A stretch of 64,000 nucleotides of DNA from Synechococcus elongatus PCC 11801 (GTDB lineage Bacteria > Cyanobacteriota > Cyanobacteriia > Synechococcales > Synechococcaceae), in contig NZ_CP030139.2 in the NCBI RefSeq assembly GCF_003846445.2, positions 496,001 to 560,000 of the forward strand, written 5' to 3'. The translations under genes were made by a program, and so were the position numbers. Positions 8,470-18,040 of the stretch are shown here, in pieces. The notes beneath the pieces were generated by a model. The model was given only the letters and a program-made list of their open reading frames with translations. It ran no database searches and was not told where the DNA came from. Numbering within the stretch: the first letter of the stretch is position 1; each line of letters begins with the position of its first letter.

Positions 8470-9084
8470 TCAAAGCGGCGATCGCGTTGTAGGGGGTAAG
8501 GCCGGATAGGACCAGTCGCCGTAGATGTCGAGTAAATCTGGGGGTAGAGCGGCCAACAGCCGCACTTCCGCAATCTCCAGTAACTGCTGCAGTTGCGGTT
8601 CACCGAGCCGGTGCCCCAACATTTGCAACTGATCCAGCACCTGCGATCGCGACCAGCGATAGGTGTAGGTCAAGGTCAGCAGCAGCCGATCGATGCCCGG
8701 CAGTTGGGCGATCGCCACTTGGGTATAAACCCAAAGCGGTGGCGGCATTGAGATTAAGTCGTAGGCGATCGCTTCAGTGGGCGGCAGCCACAAATCCTTC
8801 CAATAGCATTCGGCGAATGACTGGTAGTCGGGCCAATCCCAAGTCGTCTCTGCCTGCTGCAAGGCCCGCCACAGTTGCTGCCAGGCTTGCGCCACAGCCC
8901 AGTCTGCTTGCGTGGGAGCAGCGATGCGATCGCTCGCCAAGGCTAGAAGTGGGTCGGCATAGCGTTCATAAAGCGCCACAAACGGAGCCGCCGTCTGCCA
9001 CGGATCAGCCTGAAAAGCCTGTTGAATGGCTGACGTTTCCTGTTGCAGCCAGCCATGGACGCGGGGATGGGCAGAAGGAAGCAT
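8470..9084 (-). CDS. Conserved-looking protein of unknown function, 204 aa
   Basis: I do not recognise this protein. It has 204 residues, many Trp, Gln and Leu, no signal peptide and no convincing membrane segment. The C-terminal third (about 125-190, around LPGIDRLLLTLTYTYRWSRS and the following QVLDQLQMLG) has the spacing of a sigma region 4-like helix-turn-helix, but the match is weak. It is the first gene of the malQ-menC-menE run and is divergent from yebC, with a 120-base shared upstream region. It is likely real because of its codon use, HIP1 sites and clean spacing. Function is not assigned. Confidence 0.7.
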   Translation of the reverse strand: MLPSAHPRVHGWLQQETSAIQQAFQADPWQTAAPFVALYERYADPLLALASDRIAAPTQADWAVAQAWQQLWRALQQAETTWDWPDYQSFAECYWKDLWLPPTEAIAYDLISMPPPLWVYTQVAIAQLPGIDRLLLTLTYTYRWSRSQVLDQLQMLGHRLGEPQLQQLLEIAEVRLLAALPPDLLDIYGDWSYPALPPTTRSPL

Positions 9085-9204
9085 CAGGACTGATCAGCCC
9101 AGCAAGAATGCACAGCAGTCTATCAAGATCCGCCCTCGGGCTCCGGACTCAATAGAGTTGCTCTAGCATCTTTTAGGCTGAGTGAGGACAGCAGCGAGAG
9201 GTCT

Positions 9205-9966
9205 ATGGCGGGTCACAGCAAATGGGCGAATATCAAGCGCCAGAAAGCGCGGGTTGATGCCAAAAAAGCGCAGATTTTTGCCAAGTTGTCTCGGGCAATG
9301 ATTGTTGCTGCTCGCCAAGGGCTGCCGGATCCGGCTGGCAACTTTCAGCTGCGCACCGCAATCGAGAAGGCCAAAGCGGCGGGCATCCCCAACGACAATA
9401 TTGAGCGGGCGATCGCCAAGGGAGCCGGGACCCTCAGCGGCGATGGTCGTCAGTTCGAGTCAGTTCGCTATGAAGGCTATGGCCCCGGCGGCATCGCCAT
9501 CCTGATTGAGGCACTGACCGACAATCGCAACCGGACTGCAGCTAACCTCCGAGCTGCCTTTAGCAAGCAGGGCGGCAATCTCGGTGAAACCGGCTGTGTC
9601 AGCTGGATGTTTCGCCAGTGCGGGGTGGTGCAGCTTGCTGGCCCGATCGCAGAGGCTGATCTCTTGGAGGCCTTGCTGGAGCTGCCTGCCGAATCCTATG
9701 ACCTCGATGAGACGGGGGCAGTCGTTTACGGGAGTGTTGCTGATCTCGAAGCTCTATCTACGCAGTTGCGCCAAGCGGGTTTTGAGGTGGAAGACAGTGA
9801 GCTGCGCTGGATTCCTAACGACTACCAACTGGTCACTGACTGGGAGCAGGCGCGATCGCTGTTGCGTTTGTTAGACAGTCTTGAAGACCTAGAAGATGTT
9901 TGTAGCGTCACAGCCAACCTCGAATTACCCCCTGAACTGGTCGCCCAACTGGAGGCCACTCTGTGA
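9205..9966 (+). CDS. yebC: YebC/TACO1 family protein
   Basis: The 253 residues are full length. The N-terminus MAGHSKWANIKRQKARVDAK and the GIPNDNIERAIAKG and YEGYGPGGIAILIEALTDNR motifs are family signatures. Members are described as transcriptional regulators or as translation factors that relieve ribosome stalling at proline-rich stretches; which applies here cannot be told from sequence. It heads a plus-strand run that leads into a chemotaxis-type cluster, but I see no functional reason for the link. A small acidic ORF follows immediately. Confidence 0.93.
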   Translation: MAGHSKWANIKRQKARVDAKKAQIFAKLSRAMIVAARQGLPDPAGNFQLRTAIEKAKAAGIPNDNIERAIAKGAGTLSGDGRQFESVRYEGYGPGGIAILIEALTDNRNRTAANLRAAFSKQGGNLGETGCVSWMFRQCGVVQLAGPIAEADLLEALLELPAESYDLDETGAVVYGSVADLEALSTQLRQAGFEVEDSELRWIPNDYQLVTDWEQARSLLRLLDSLEDLEDVCSVTANLELPPELVAQLEATL

Positions 9967-9989
9967 GGCCAAACTCCCTGTTTAACAGC

Positions 9990-10166
9990 ATGACTGCTGA
10001 TGAAAACTACGCTGAGGAGTTTCAAGATCCCCCTTTATCCCCTTGTGCAGGCGATTGGGAGGCAGACTGGGAAGAGGCGATCGCGCTCAACGACGGTGCT
10101 GACCCCCCCATTCCTGAGACCGTGACAATCGACACGGTTTTGCGGATGTACTCGTCTGATCAATAG
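9990..10166 (+). CDS. Small acidic protein, 58 aa, function unknown
   Basis: A 58-residue strongly acidic product (many Asp/Glu, two Trp in the DWEADWEEAIALND stretch), not recognised. An in-frame GTG at 9963 overlaps the yebC stop and would add nine residues; the ATG at 9990 is equally possible. No membrane segment. It is squeezed between yebC and the CheW gene on the same strand. I consider it probably real because of its position and biased composition, but without homologues this remains uncertain. Confidence 0.45.
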   Translation: MTADENYAEEFQDPPLSPCAGDWEADWEEAIALNDGADPPIPETVTIDTVLRMYSSDQ

Positions 10167-10214
10167 ACGTACGGTACAGTTTGGTGCAGATCTAGGGCTG
10201 CATACACCCTCGCT

Positions 10215-10697
10215 ATGGCTGATCCCACCTCCAACGAGCCCCAGTCGCAGGGGGACCCTTACCTTGCCTTCCAAGTCAGTAAGGGAGAAATTTTTGCGTT
10301 TGCGGCAACCAGCGTGCGGGAAGTCATCCTTCAACCCGCTGACACAATCACGCCAATGCCCAATGTTGCGAAGTCCGTTTTGGGCATGTTCAATTTACGC
10401 GGTCGCGTGATTTGGGTGGGTGATCTCGCTCAACTCTTGGGCATTCCGAGCCAATTTCGATCGGATCGTCCTGAGGTTCCACTGTTAGCGATCGAGCACG
10501 GCAATGCCCTGATGGCACTCATGATCGATCAACTCGGCGGCATGGTCTGGTTGAATCGGCAGGATTTGCGGCCCATCGCTGGCCATGCCCAACTCCAGAC
10601 GTTTTGTCGTGAGGAACGCCCTGCCAGTGAGACTGGCCGAGCCATTCGCATCTTAGACCCAACCGTCATTCTCGAACCCAAGCACTGGTCCCTCTAG
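10215..10697 (+). CDS. CheW/PilI-like coupling protein
   Basis: A 160-residue CheW-domain protein that would bridge the chemoreceptor and the CheA kinase encoded next. Supporting motifs are [23 protein letters not shown], split as the first CheW strands, then [30 protein letters not shown], where the LRGRVIxVxDL signature is clear. Single CheW domain, no signal sequence. It is 20 bases from the receptor gene and probably in one operon with it and cheA. In cyanobacteria such clusters (pix/pil/tax) control type IV pilus motility or pilus assembly; which output applies is inferred. Confidence 0.88.
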   Translation: MADPTSNEPQSQGDPYLAFQVSKGEIFAFAATSVREVILQPADTITPMPNVAKSVLGMFNLRGRVIWVGDLAQLLGIPSQFRSDRPEVPLLAIEHGNALMALMIDQLGGMVWLNRQDLRPIAGHAQLQTFCREERPASETGRAIRILDPTVILEPKHWSL

Positions 10698-10716
10698 TCT
10701 CCCTACTACAAGCGCT

Positions 10717-13230
10717 ATGACCCCGATGGCATCCGAAGATCGCAGCCTGTCCTACGAGCAAGTTGAGCAGGAGTATCTCAGTGGTCACTACACTGAAGCC
10801 GCTGAGCTCGCCGAAGCACTGGTGCGCGCTGAGCCGCAAAACCCTCGGCTGCGCCTGTTGCGTGGGCACATTTTCTACAGTCTGGGGCGCAATGATCAGG
10901 CGCGCGTGGAATATGAACTAATTCGCGGTCTGACGCCCGATCCGGAAATGCTCGAACAGGCCCTGCTGGGCATGGATCGCTGTGATAGCCGCCCCCAAGC
11001 TGATGCTGCCTCAGAAGACACGGAAGGCACGGTCATTGTCCCGATCGGTGCTGAATTGCCGTCGATTGATCGCCTCGACCCGTCTCCTTTGGCTCTGGAT
11101 TTACCCCCAATTGTTGAACCCGATATTCCTGCCGAGTCCGGCCCTGAGCTGAACGGGGATAATCCCTTCGCGATCGCACCAGAGGCTGCAGAGGCCGCTG
11201 AACCAGAAGCGGAGACGGCAGCACCTCCCTGGTTAGCCGACCTTGAGGAGAGTCCAGCCGAAGAGCCCATCGCAGAAGAAGCCAGTCCCGCGCCTTGGGC
11301 GGAGGTTGAAGCCGAGCCTTTGACAACAGAAACAGCCGTCTCTACAGAAGCGCTGGAGTCTGAGCTAGAGGCGTCTGTTGAGCCTGCAGCCAGTCCTGAA
11401 CCGGCCTCAGATGAACCCGCTGCGGTTGAAGAAGTGCCGATCGCCGCTGAGAGCAATGGGGTGACCGAAGAGGTCGCTTTGGCGGCGGAGTTTGCTGCAC
11501 TGACGGAAACAGAAGCAGTGGCTATTCCGGCTGAAACACTGAGTCTGGCCGTTGAAACATCGGATCAAACAGTCTTTGAAGAAATTGCAGAGGAAATCGC
11601 CGAGGAGGTTTTGGGCGCTGCACCTACGGCTCCGGCAACCCAGCCCGAAGCGATCGCCAACCCAGCAGAGGTCACCCTACCAGCACCACCAAACCTGGCT
11701 GAGGCTGCTGCGATCGCTCGGCAACCGGTGACTTCTCCCCTGCGGCCCCAAGAGTCGAAAGGAGCCCGAGCGGCCGCCTCAGCAGTTAGCAACAATGCAC
11801 CGAAGGCGCTTCCTGCTGCGCCCAAACCACCGGCTAAAGCGCAGGTTAGCCTGATCGCGCTAATCTCAGCCTTAGCGGCTGGTGTCGTAGGAGTTGTTGG
11901 TTGGCAGGCATCAGCTCCTGAAAACCGCGATCGCGTGTTGCTGGGCAGTCTGGCTGGTATCGCGGTCGCAGGGGGGGCCTCAGCAGCGCTGGCCTTACAA
12001 CTGCAGAACCAGACTGGTAAGCGTTACCGAGACTTGTTGGAACGCCTCAACGAGCAGTGTCAGCAGATGAGCAATGGCGACTTCGAGACGCCGCTGCAGA
12101 TCGGAGGCAACGACGATGTGGGAATGTTGGCTCTGCGCTTCGATCGCATGCGCAGTGTCCTCGGCGATCGCATCAATCGGCAGGATAAGCGCCTGACCAC
12201 CCTCGAGCAACAGCGGGAAGGTCTGCAAAACCAAGTGATTCGGCTGCTGGATGACGTGGAGGGGGTTGCCCACGGTGACTTGACCGTGCAGGCGGAGGTG
12301 ACTGCAGACATCCTCGGGGCGGTCGCCGACTCCTTCAACCTGACGATTCAGAACCTGCGCGAAATCGTGGCGCAAGTGCGAGACGCTGCACTACAGGTGA
12401 ACGCTGCGGCCAGCGATAACGAACAGTCAGCCAAAAATCTGTCGGCGGAAGCGCTGCACCAAGCTGAAGAACTCGCCGCTGCTCTTAATTCAGTGCAGGT
12501 GATGACGGAGTCCATTCAACGGGTTGCAGTCAGCGCCAGTGAGGCCGAAGCGGTTGCCCGTGCAGCCTCACAAACCGCACTCAAGGGCGGTGAGGCCGTT
12601 GACAAGACCCTGTCGGGGATTCTGCGGATTCGAGAGACGGTGGCCGAAACCACCCGCAAGGTGAAGAAGCTGGCTGAGTCGTCCCAAGAAATCTCCAAGA
12701 TTGTGGCGCTGATTTCTCAGGTCGCCTCGCGCACCAACCTCTTGGCACTCAACGCCAGTATTGAGGCAGCCCGAGCCGGTCAAGCCGGTCGCGGTTTTGC
12801 GATCGTTGCGGACGAGGTCCGACAGCTTGCCGATCGCGCGGCCAAATCCTCGAAGGAAATTGAGCAAATCGTGCTCAAAATTCAGAGTGAAACCGGCTTG
12901 GTGATGACCGCGATGGAGGAAGGAACCCAGCAGGTCATTCAGGGCACCCGGCTGGCAGAACAGGCCCGTGGCGCGCTCGATGAAATCATTCAGGTCTCGA
13001 CCAAAATCGATGAACTGGTGCAGTCGATTACGGCTGACACGGTTCAGCAAACGGCCATGTCTCGCAGCATGGCTGAGGTGATGCAATCGGTTGAAGCCAC
13101 CGCCCAAAATACCTCACAGGAGGCGCAGCAGGTTGCAACCTCGCTGCAGGGCTTGGTAACCATCGCCGGAACCTTGCGAGAGTCCGTAGACCGCTTCCGT
13201 CTGCAAGCATCGGCTTCTAAGGAGAACTGA
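10717..13230 (+). CDS. Methyl-accepting chemotaxis protein with TPR-like N-terminus (PilJ-like)
   Basis: An 837-residue receptor. Residues about 8-85 look like TPR helices ([19 protein letters not shown] and [17 protein letters not shown]). Residues about 90-370 are an Ala/Glu/Pro-rich acidic linker. Two membrane segments at about 376-396 and 406-430 are separated by only ~9 residues, so there is no periplasmic sensor. A HAMP-like region follows, then a long coiled coil with the conserved hairpin tip [20 protein letters not shown] (in ~680-710) and [19 protein letters not shown]. It would sense cytoplasmic or protein-borne signals and control the CheA partner 2 bases downstream. Assignment to pilus-motility control is by analogy to cyanobacterial pil/tax clusters. 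Confidence 0.9.
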   Translation: MTPMASEDRSLSYEQVEQEYLSGHYTEAAELAEALVRAEPQNPRLRLLRGHIFYSLGRNDQARVEYELIRGLTPDPEMLEQALLGMDRCDSRPQADAASEDTEGTVIVPIGAELPSIDRLDPSPLALDLPPIVEPDIPAESGPELNGDNPFAIAPEAAEAAEPEAETAAPPWLADLEESPAEEPIAEEASPAPWAEVEAEPLTTETAVSTEALESELEASVEPAASPEPASDEPAAVEEVPIAAESNGVTEEVALAAEFAALTETEAVAIPAETLSLAVETSDQTVFEEIAEEIAEEVLGAAPTAPATQPEAIANPAEVTLPAPPNLAEAAAIARQPVTSPLRPQESKGARAAASAVSNNAPKALPAAPKPPAKAQVSLIALISALAAGVVGVVGWQASAPENRDRVLLGSLAGIAVAGGASAALALQLQNQTGKRYRDLLERLNEQCQQMSNGDFETPLQIGGNDDVGMLALRFDRMRSVLGDRINRQDKRLTTLEQQREGLQNQVIRLLDDVEGVAHGDLTVQAEVTADILGAVADSFNLTIQNLREIVAQVRDAALQVNAAASDNEQSAKNLSAEALHQAEELAAALNSVQVMTESIQRVAVSASEAEAVARAASQTALKGGEAVDKTLSGILRIRETVAETTRKVKKLAESSQEISKIVALISQVASRTNLLALNASIEAARAGQAGRGFAIVADEVRQLADRAAKSSKEIEQIVLKIQSETGLVMTAMEEGTQQVIQGTRLAEQARGALDEIIQVSTKIDELVQSITADTVQQTAMSRSMAEVMQSVEATAQNTSQEAQQVATSLQGLVTIAGTLRESVDRFRLQASASKEN

Positions 13231-13232
13231 GC

Positions 13233-16007
13233 ATGTCACCCACCAGTGATAATGTCCTGCGATCGCTGTTTCTCCGAGAAACGCGGGAGAATTTACAGCT
13301 TCTCAGCAGCACTCTCAGCCAGCTCGAAGCAGGCCTCCCAGAAGCGACCACGCTGGCGGACGCATCTCGGGCGGCTCACTCGCTCAAGGGTGCAGCGGCT
13401 TTGCTTAAGTTCGAAACCTTCCGACAGCTCGCAGCAGGTCTGGAATCTTGTCTATCGCTTCTCGCCGAGGCAGAGCTACCGGACTACGCTGCCAGTCTGC
13501 CCCTGTTTCAGCAGACAACGACCCTGCTCGTGACCGCCACTGATCGGATCGAGGCGGACGCTGATGATCTCGGCTTGCTGCCTGATGAAGGGCAGCACTT
13601 GGTCGAACAGTTGACCCGGCTGCAAGGAACGCTGGAAACCGCTCTTCACACGCCTGTCGATCAGCAGGAAGTGGTTGAAAACACCCTTGAAGATTTACTC
13701 AGTCAAGACTTTGAGCCTGTCTTGCCACCTGCCGATCCCAGTTTGGATGAGACGCTGGATGCCTTGCTCGGCGATCTCGAAGAACTCGGGAAGCCTGCTG
13801 ACTCCGACGACGATCGCCCACCGCTGGAAGAACTTAACTTTGACCTTGAAGACTGGATTGAGGCCAGTGAAGAAGCATCGCAGGCAGCTGAAGTAGACGT
13901 TGCCGCCCAGCTCAAAGTTCTAGAAGCCGCGATCGCCGATCTGACACAACAGTCCCAAGAGCAACCCCTGACGCTGGGGATCGATCCCGCCGTCTTGAGT
14001 GCTGTCATTCAAGCCCCACCACGGCTACCTGTAACGTTGACCCTAGAGCCCGTCACCAAAGCCCGCAGCCAGGATCGAGGCCCTGTGGCCTTCGAGCAGA
14101 CGTTGCGGGTCCCCGTACGGCAATTGGATAACCTCAGTAACCTGGTTGGGGAAATCGTTGTCAGCCGGAATACCCTCGAAAGCGACCAATCCCACCTGCG
14201 GGAAACCCTCGAGAACCTGATGCTGCAGGTGCATCAGCTAGGGGATCTGGGTGAGCGGATGCGGGAACTGTACGAGCGATCGCTGCTGGAAACCGCACTG
14301 GCGGCTCGCCGGCAACTGGTCGGAGCCCCTAGCGCCGTCGCAACGAGTAATCTTTCCACCTTCCCCACTGATCAGTTCGACGATCTAGAACTCGATCGCT
14401 TCAGTGGTTTCCACTCCATCTCCCAAGAAATGATGGAGTTGCTGGTGCGGTTGCGCGAGGCGGCCTCAGACATTGACTTCATGGTCAATGAACCGTTTGA
14501 CCAACTGACCCGCAACTTCCAGCAAATTACTCTGCAACTGCAGAGCGAGCTGAACCAGACGCGCATGGTCCCCTTCTCGGACCTCACCGACCAGCTCCCG
14601 CGTGCCGTTCGGGAGATTTCGCGCCGCTGCGGTAAAGGGGCTCACCTCGAGATTGAGGGGCAAGACATCTTGATTGACAAGATGATCCTGCAAAAACTGC
14701 AGGCGCCCATGACCCACTTGATTAACAACGCCCTCAGTCATGGCATTGAAACTGCAGAAGTGCGGCAATACCGCAATAAATCCCCGGAGGGAACGCTGGT
14801 AGTTCGGGCTTCGCTGCAGGGCAACCGGACCCTGATTACCGTCAGTGACGACGGGGCAGGCATTGATGCGGAGCAGGTGAAGATCAAAGCTCTCTCACGG
14901 GGTCTGATTACCCCAGAAGAAGCCGCAGGCATGCGCGTGCGGGAGATTTACGAACTCCTGTTCCGTCCGGGCTTTAGTACCCGCGACCAAGCTGATGAGC
15001 TCGCTGGACGCGGGGTTGGCTTGGATGTAGTGCGGCGAGCGCTGCATGAAATTCAAGGCGAGATTGTGGTCGATTCGGAGCTGGGTAAAGGAACGACCTT
15101 TACCTTCCGACTACCCTTGACGCTCTCGATTACCAAAGCCTTGACCTGTCTACACGAGCGGGCACGGCTGGCCTTCCCGATGGACAGCGTCGAGGAGATG
15201 CTCGACATTCCTCAGCAACGCCTCTCGATGGGGCCGCAAGGCCAACTAGCGTTGGACTGGCACAATCAATCGCTGCCAGTGTTTCCACTCTCATCACTGC
15301 TGAATTTCTACCTGCCATTCGGGCGCACTCGCTACTACAACAATCTGGGTGATGACGGCGTGGTGTCGATTGTCATCCTGCGCAATGACAACGAGTACCT
15401 CGCCGTTCAGACCGATCAGATTGAGGGCGAGCGTGAAATTGTGATCAAGCAGATCGAAGGTCCGATCGCCAAACCCCTCGGCATTCTGGGGGTCACGGTT
15501 CGCTCCGACGGTCAGGTGATGCCAATTGTCGACGTCTTGGAACTGTTTGACATCGCCTATGGACGGGTGCGGCAGCGCCAGACAGCTCCAACGCCACCCA
15601 GTTCTGATGAACTCAACACCGCGACCGAACCCATGGTGCTGATTGTCGATGACTCGATCACCGTCCGCGAACTGCTGTCGATGACCTTCAAGAAGGCAGG
15701 CTACATCGTCGAGCAGGCGCGCAATGGTCAAGAGGCCCTTGAAAAACTCTATTCGGGACTGCCCTGCGATCTGGTCTTCTGCGATATCGAGATGCCGAAG
15801 ATGAATGGCCTAGAGCTCTTGGAGCGCCTGCAGGCGGACCCCAAACTGCGGCGGTTACCAGTGGCTATGCTGACATCGCGAGGTGCCGATCGCCATCGAC
15901 AGATCGCGGCTCACTTGGGGGCACGGGCCTACTTCTCCAAGCCCTACCTCGAGGAGCAACTGTTGGAGGCATCAGCACGCCTGAGAAACGGCGAACGGCT
16001 GATTTAG
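13233..16007 (+). CDS. CheA-type hybrid histidine kinase with C-terminal receiver (PilL-like)
   Basis: A 924-residue kinase. In order: an HPt domain with phospho-acceptor H49 (SRAAHSLKGAAALL), an acidic linker (~110-285), a dimerisation region starting LRVPVRQLDNLSNLVGEIVV, an HATPase domain (LINNALSHGIE, VSDDGAGID, LAGRGVGLDVVRR), a CheW-like domain (~640-780), and a REC domain (~800-920) with D851 in FCDIEMPKMNG and the lysine in YFSKPY. The fused receiver is typical of cyanobacterial PilL/PixL proteins. It lies 2 bases after the receptor gene; CheW, receptor and kinase form one operon. No separate CheY/PatA-type regulators, CheR or CheB are next to it. Confidence 0.92.
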   Translation: MSPTSDNVLRSLFLRETRENLQLLSSTLSQLEAGLPEATTLADASRAAHSLKGAAALLKFETFRQLAAGLESCLSLLAEAELPDYAASLPLFQQTTTLLVTATDRIEADADDLGLLPDEGQHLVEQLTRLQGTLETALHTPVDQQEVVENTLEDLLSQDFEPVLPPADPSLDETLDALLGDLEELGKPADSDDDRPPLEELNFDLEDWIEASEEASQAAEVDVAAQLKVLEAAIADLTQQSQEQPLTLGIDPAVLSAVIQAPPRLPVTLTLEPVTKARSQDRGPVAFEQTLRVPVRQLDNLSNLVGEIVVSRNTLESDQSHLRETLENLMLQVHQLGDLGERMRELYERSLLETALAARRQLVGAPSAVATSNLSTFPTDQFDDLELDRFSGFHSISQEMMELLVRLREAASDIDFMVNEPFDQLTRNFQQITLQLQSELNQTRMVPFSDLTDQLPRAVREISRRCGKGAHLEIEGQDILIDKMILQKLQAPMTHLINNALSHGIETAEVRQYRNKSPEGTLVVRASLQGNRTLITVSDDGAGIDAEQVKIKALSRGLITPEEAAGMRVREIYELLFRPGFSTRDQADELAGRGVGLDVVRRALHEIQGEIVVDSELGKGTTFTFRLPLTLSITKALTCLHERARLAFPMDSVEEMLDIPQQRLSMGPQGQLALDWHNQSLPVFPLSSLLNFYLPFGRTRYYNNLGDDGVVSIVILRNDNEYLAVQTDQIEGEREIVIKQIEGPIAKPLGILGVTVRSDGQVMPIVDVLELFDIAYGRVRQRQTAPTPPSSDELNTATEPMVLIVDDSITVRELLSMTFKKAGYIVEQARNGQEALEKLYSGLPCDLVFCDIEMPKMNGLELLERLQADPKLRRLPVAMLTSRGADRHRQIAAHLGARAYFSKPYLEEQLLEASARLRNGERLI

Positions 16008-16010
16008 CGC

Positions 16011-16247
16011 ATGGAACGCTTTGCCGGGATTGCGCTTGCACTCTTTGGAATGTTCTGCCTCCTCTTGCCGACCACGCGGCGCGATCGCTGGCTCTCTGCA
16101 CTGCCGGCGATCGTCGCGGGGGGAGTTTTGCACTGGCAGTCCGAACGCGATCGCCAAGAACAAGCGCAGCGACAGGCTGATCAGCCCCTCGATCTCGAAG
16201 CAGGAGACGTCCTAGACCCCACTCGGAATAAGCCGGGGCGCACTTAA
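16011..16247 (+). CDS. Small membrane protein, 78 aa, function unknown
   Basis: It starts 3 bases after the cheA stop. The product has 78 residues: one or two short hydrophobic stretches (AGIALALFGMFCLLLP and LPAIVAGGVLHW), an Arg-rich turn between them and a charged Gln/Asp-rich tail. I do not recognise a family. Position suggests co-transcription with the chemotaxis cluster. It could anchor a partner at the membrane, but that is a guess. Confidence 0.6.
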   Translation: MERFAGIALALFGMFCLLLPTTRRDRWLSALPAIVAGGVLHWQSERDRQEQAQRQADQPLDLEAGDVLDPTRNKPGRT

Positions 16248-16480
16248 AGCCGGCTCCAGAACTGGTCATCCGTTTTCCGCTAGTAGGGCTTGAAGGCATT
16301 GAGGTTATCAAGGCCGAGCCATTGCGGTTTGCAATCCTTTTCCCAGAACAGAATCTTGGAACGCGTACCCAATTCTGTAGTGCCTCACAGGAATCGGGTG
16401 CGATCGCACAGAGTCCCAGGAGAACGCAACTTTACTGAGCAGCTAATCAGTGTTCCCGCCGAATCGGCTGAGCCTGTGAT

Positions 16481-16509
16481 AAGAACAGAGAGTCTTAACG
16501 CCTGTTCTT
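16481..16509 (+). terminator. Inverted repeat upstream of the GT2 gene
   Basis: AAGAACAG (16481-16488) and CTGTTCTT (16502-16509) form a perfect 8-bp stem with a 13-base loop, followed by GTTTCTTTT. It could end the chemotaxis transcript or act as an operator for the downstream gene, 25 bases away. The rest of the 286-base gap (16248-16533) shows no gene that I can support. Confidence 0.4.
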
Positions 16510-16533
16510 GTTTCTTTTGCGGCGACCCTGTCC

Positions 16534-17910
16534 ATGCCTCTTAATTCAGCCTCGGATGTGGCCGTGACTCCCTCACCTGTGGCACTCCCATCCACCCCAG
16601 AGATGAACTATTACCAATACACCGCTGGGCGTCGTCGTAAGGCCGCTTTTGTCCTAATCGCTGTCTGGGGACTGACCCTCGCGCTGCATCTGAGTGCTGG
16701 GGGTGGGGTGATAGTCTGGGCGATCGCGATCGCCTTGGCGATCCACTGCATGCGACTCCTGGGCAGCCGCAGTCACACTGACCCCGCCAGCTTGCCTGCC
16801 GATCGTGCAGACTGGCCTCGAGTTTCCTTGCTGGTAGCGGCCAAAAATGAAGCCGAGGTCATCGATCGCCTCGTCAACAACCTCTGCCAGTTGGACTATC
16901 CCAGCGATCGCCTCGAGGTGTGGATCATCGACGATGCCAGCACCGACGCCACACCCGATCGCCTGCGCCAACTGCAAAGCCGCTATCCCCAACTGCGGGT
17001 GCATCGCCGCGAAGCTGGAGCCACAGGGGGCAAGTCAGGAGCACTCAATGAAGTCTGGCCCCAAACGACAGGCGAATTTATTGCAGTCTTTGATGCCGAT
17101 GCCCAAGCACCAGCCGATTTGCTGCAACAAGTCCTGCCGCGTTTCCAACAGCCCCAATTGGGCGCAGTTCAAGTGCGAAAGGCGATCACTAATAGTGGCA
17201 GCAATTTTTGGACGCGGGGACAGACCGTGGAAATGATGCTCGATGCCTACCTGCAACAACAGCGAGTGGCGATCGGAGGCATTGGCGAGCTGCGGGGCAA
17301 TGGTCAGTTCATCCGGCGAGCTGCCCTAGAAGGCTGTGGGGGCTTTAACGAAGAAACCATTACTGACGACCTCGATTTAGCGTTCCGGCTCCATCTGGAT
17401 CACTGGTGGATTGACTGCTGCATTCATCCGGCGGTGCAAGAAGAAGGGGTGGTGCGCAGCCTAGCCCTCTGGCATCAGCGACGCCGTTGGGCCGAAGGAG
17501 GCTACCAGCGCTATCTCGACTACTGGCCCTGGTTGATCCGCAACCGTCTGGGAAGCCAACGCAGTTTAGATCTCGCGATCTTTTGGCTGACTCAATACGT
17601 CCTGCCCACCGCCGCGATTCCCGACCTCGTTTTTGCCCTGATCCTCAAGCGATCGCCCCTCTATGGCCCGCTCGCAGGTTTGACAGTCGGGCTGACAGTG
17701 ATCAGTTTGCTGCGTGGCATCCGCCAAGCGCGATCGTCAGAATTGCGTAATCCTTGGCCGATCGGACAGAGCCTGCTCGGCGTGATCTACATGCTGCATT
17801 GGGTTCCGGTGATGGCCTACACCACCGCTCGCATGGCCTTCTGGCCGAAACAATTGCGCTGGGTCAAAACCGTCCATGTGGGCGAGACCAGCTCGGTCCC
17901 TGTTGCTTAA
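16534..17910 (+). CDS. Membrane glycosyltransferase, GT2; probably monoglucosyldiacylglycerol synthase
   Basis: A processive-type GT2 enzyme of 458 residues. It has two N-terminal membrane helices (~30-72) and a GT-A domain with the D, DxD, ED-like and QxxRW series: IIDDASTDAT, VFDADAQAP, ETITDDLDLAFRL and HQRRRWAEGGYQRY. Two or three C-terminal helices follow. This size and motif set match the cyanobacterial MGlcDG synthase family (MgdA, Synechocystis sll1377 type), which makes the precursor of thylakoid galactolipids. That specific role is recalled from the family, not proven; a polysaccharide synthase is the alternative. Confidence 0.75.
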   Translation: MPLNSASDVAVTPSPVALPSTPEMNYYQYTAGRRRKAAFVLIAVWGLTLALHLSAGGGVIVWAIAIALAIHCMRLLGSRSHTDPASLPADRADWPRVSLLVAAKNEAEVIDRLVNNLCQLDYPSDRLEVWIIDDASTDATPDRLRQLQSRYPQLRVHRREAGATGGKSGALNEVWPQTTGEFIAVFDADAQAPADLLQQVLPRFQQPQLGAVQVRKAITNSGSNFWTRGQTVEMMLDAYLQQQRVAIGGIGELRGNGQFIRRAALEGCGGFNEETITDDLDLAFRLHLDHWWIDCCIHPAVQEEGVVRSLALWHQRRRWAEGGYQRYLDYWPWLIRNRLGSQRSLDLAIFWLTQYVLPTAAIPDLVFALILKRSPLYGPLAGLTVGLTVISLLRGIRQARSSELRNPWPIGQSLLGVIYMLHWVPVMAYTTARMAFWPKQLRWVKTVHVGETSSVPVA

Positions 17911-18009
17911 TTATCCCAGTGGAGGCTGGCCGCTAAGGTTCTCTATGGTTCCCCGCCATACATCCCAGGCTCATGCCTGCTGGGTTGGAGAACGCTTGTC
18001 TATAAGATA

Positions 18010-18034
18010 GAGGGCGGTATGCTGTCACGCCCTC
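18010..18034 (+). promoter_or_regulatory. Hairpin immediately upstream of the mrp start
   Basis: GAGGGCG (18010-18016) and CGCCCTC (18028-18034) form a perfect 7-bp stem with an 11-base loop ending 6 bases before ATG 18041. If transcribed it would cover the ribosome-binding region, so a translational switch is possible. No ligand-binding fold is recognised. Confidence 0.35.
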
Positions 18035-18040
18035 GCACCT

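Noticed and set aside
12568-13107. Long minus-strand frame opposite the chemoreceptor
   Set aside because: It lies fully antisense to the conserved signalling domain; its His/Leu/Gly-rich product is the usual antisense shadow in GC-rich helical genes.
15865-16311. 148-codon minus-strand frame over the end of cheA
   Set aside because: Overlaps the receiver domain and a small plus-strand gene; product looks like a shadow.
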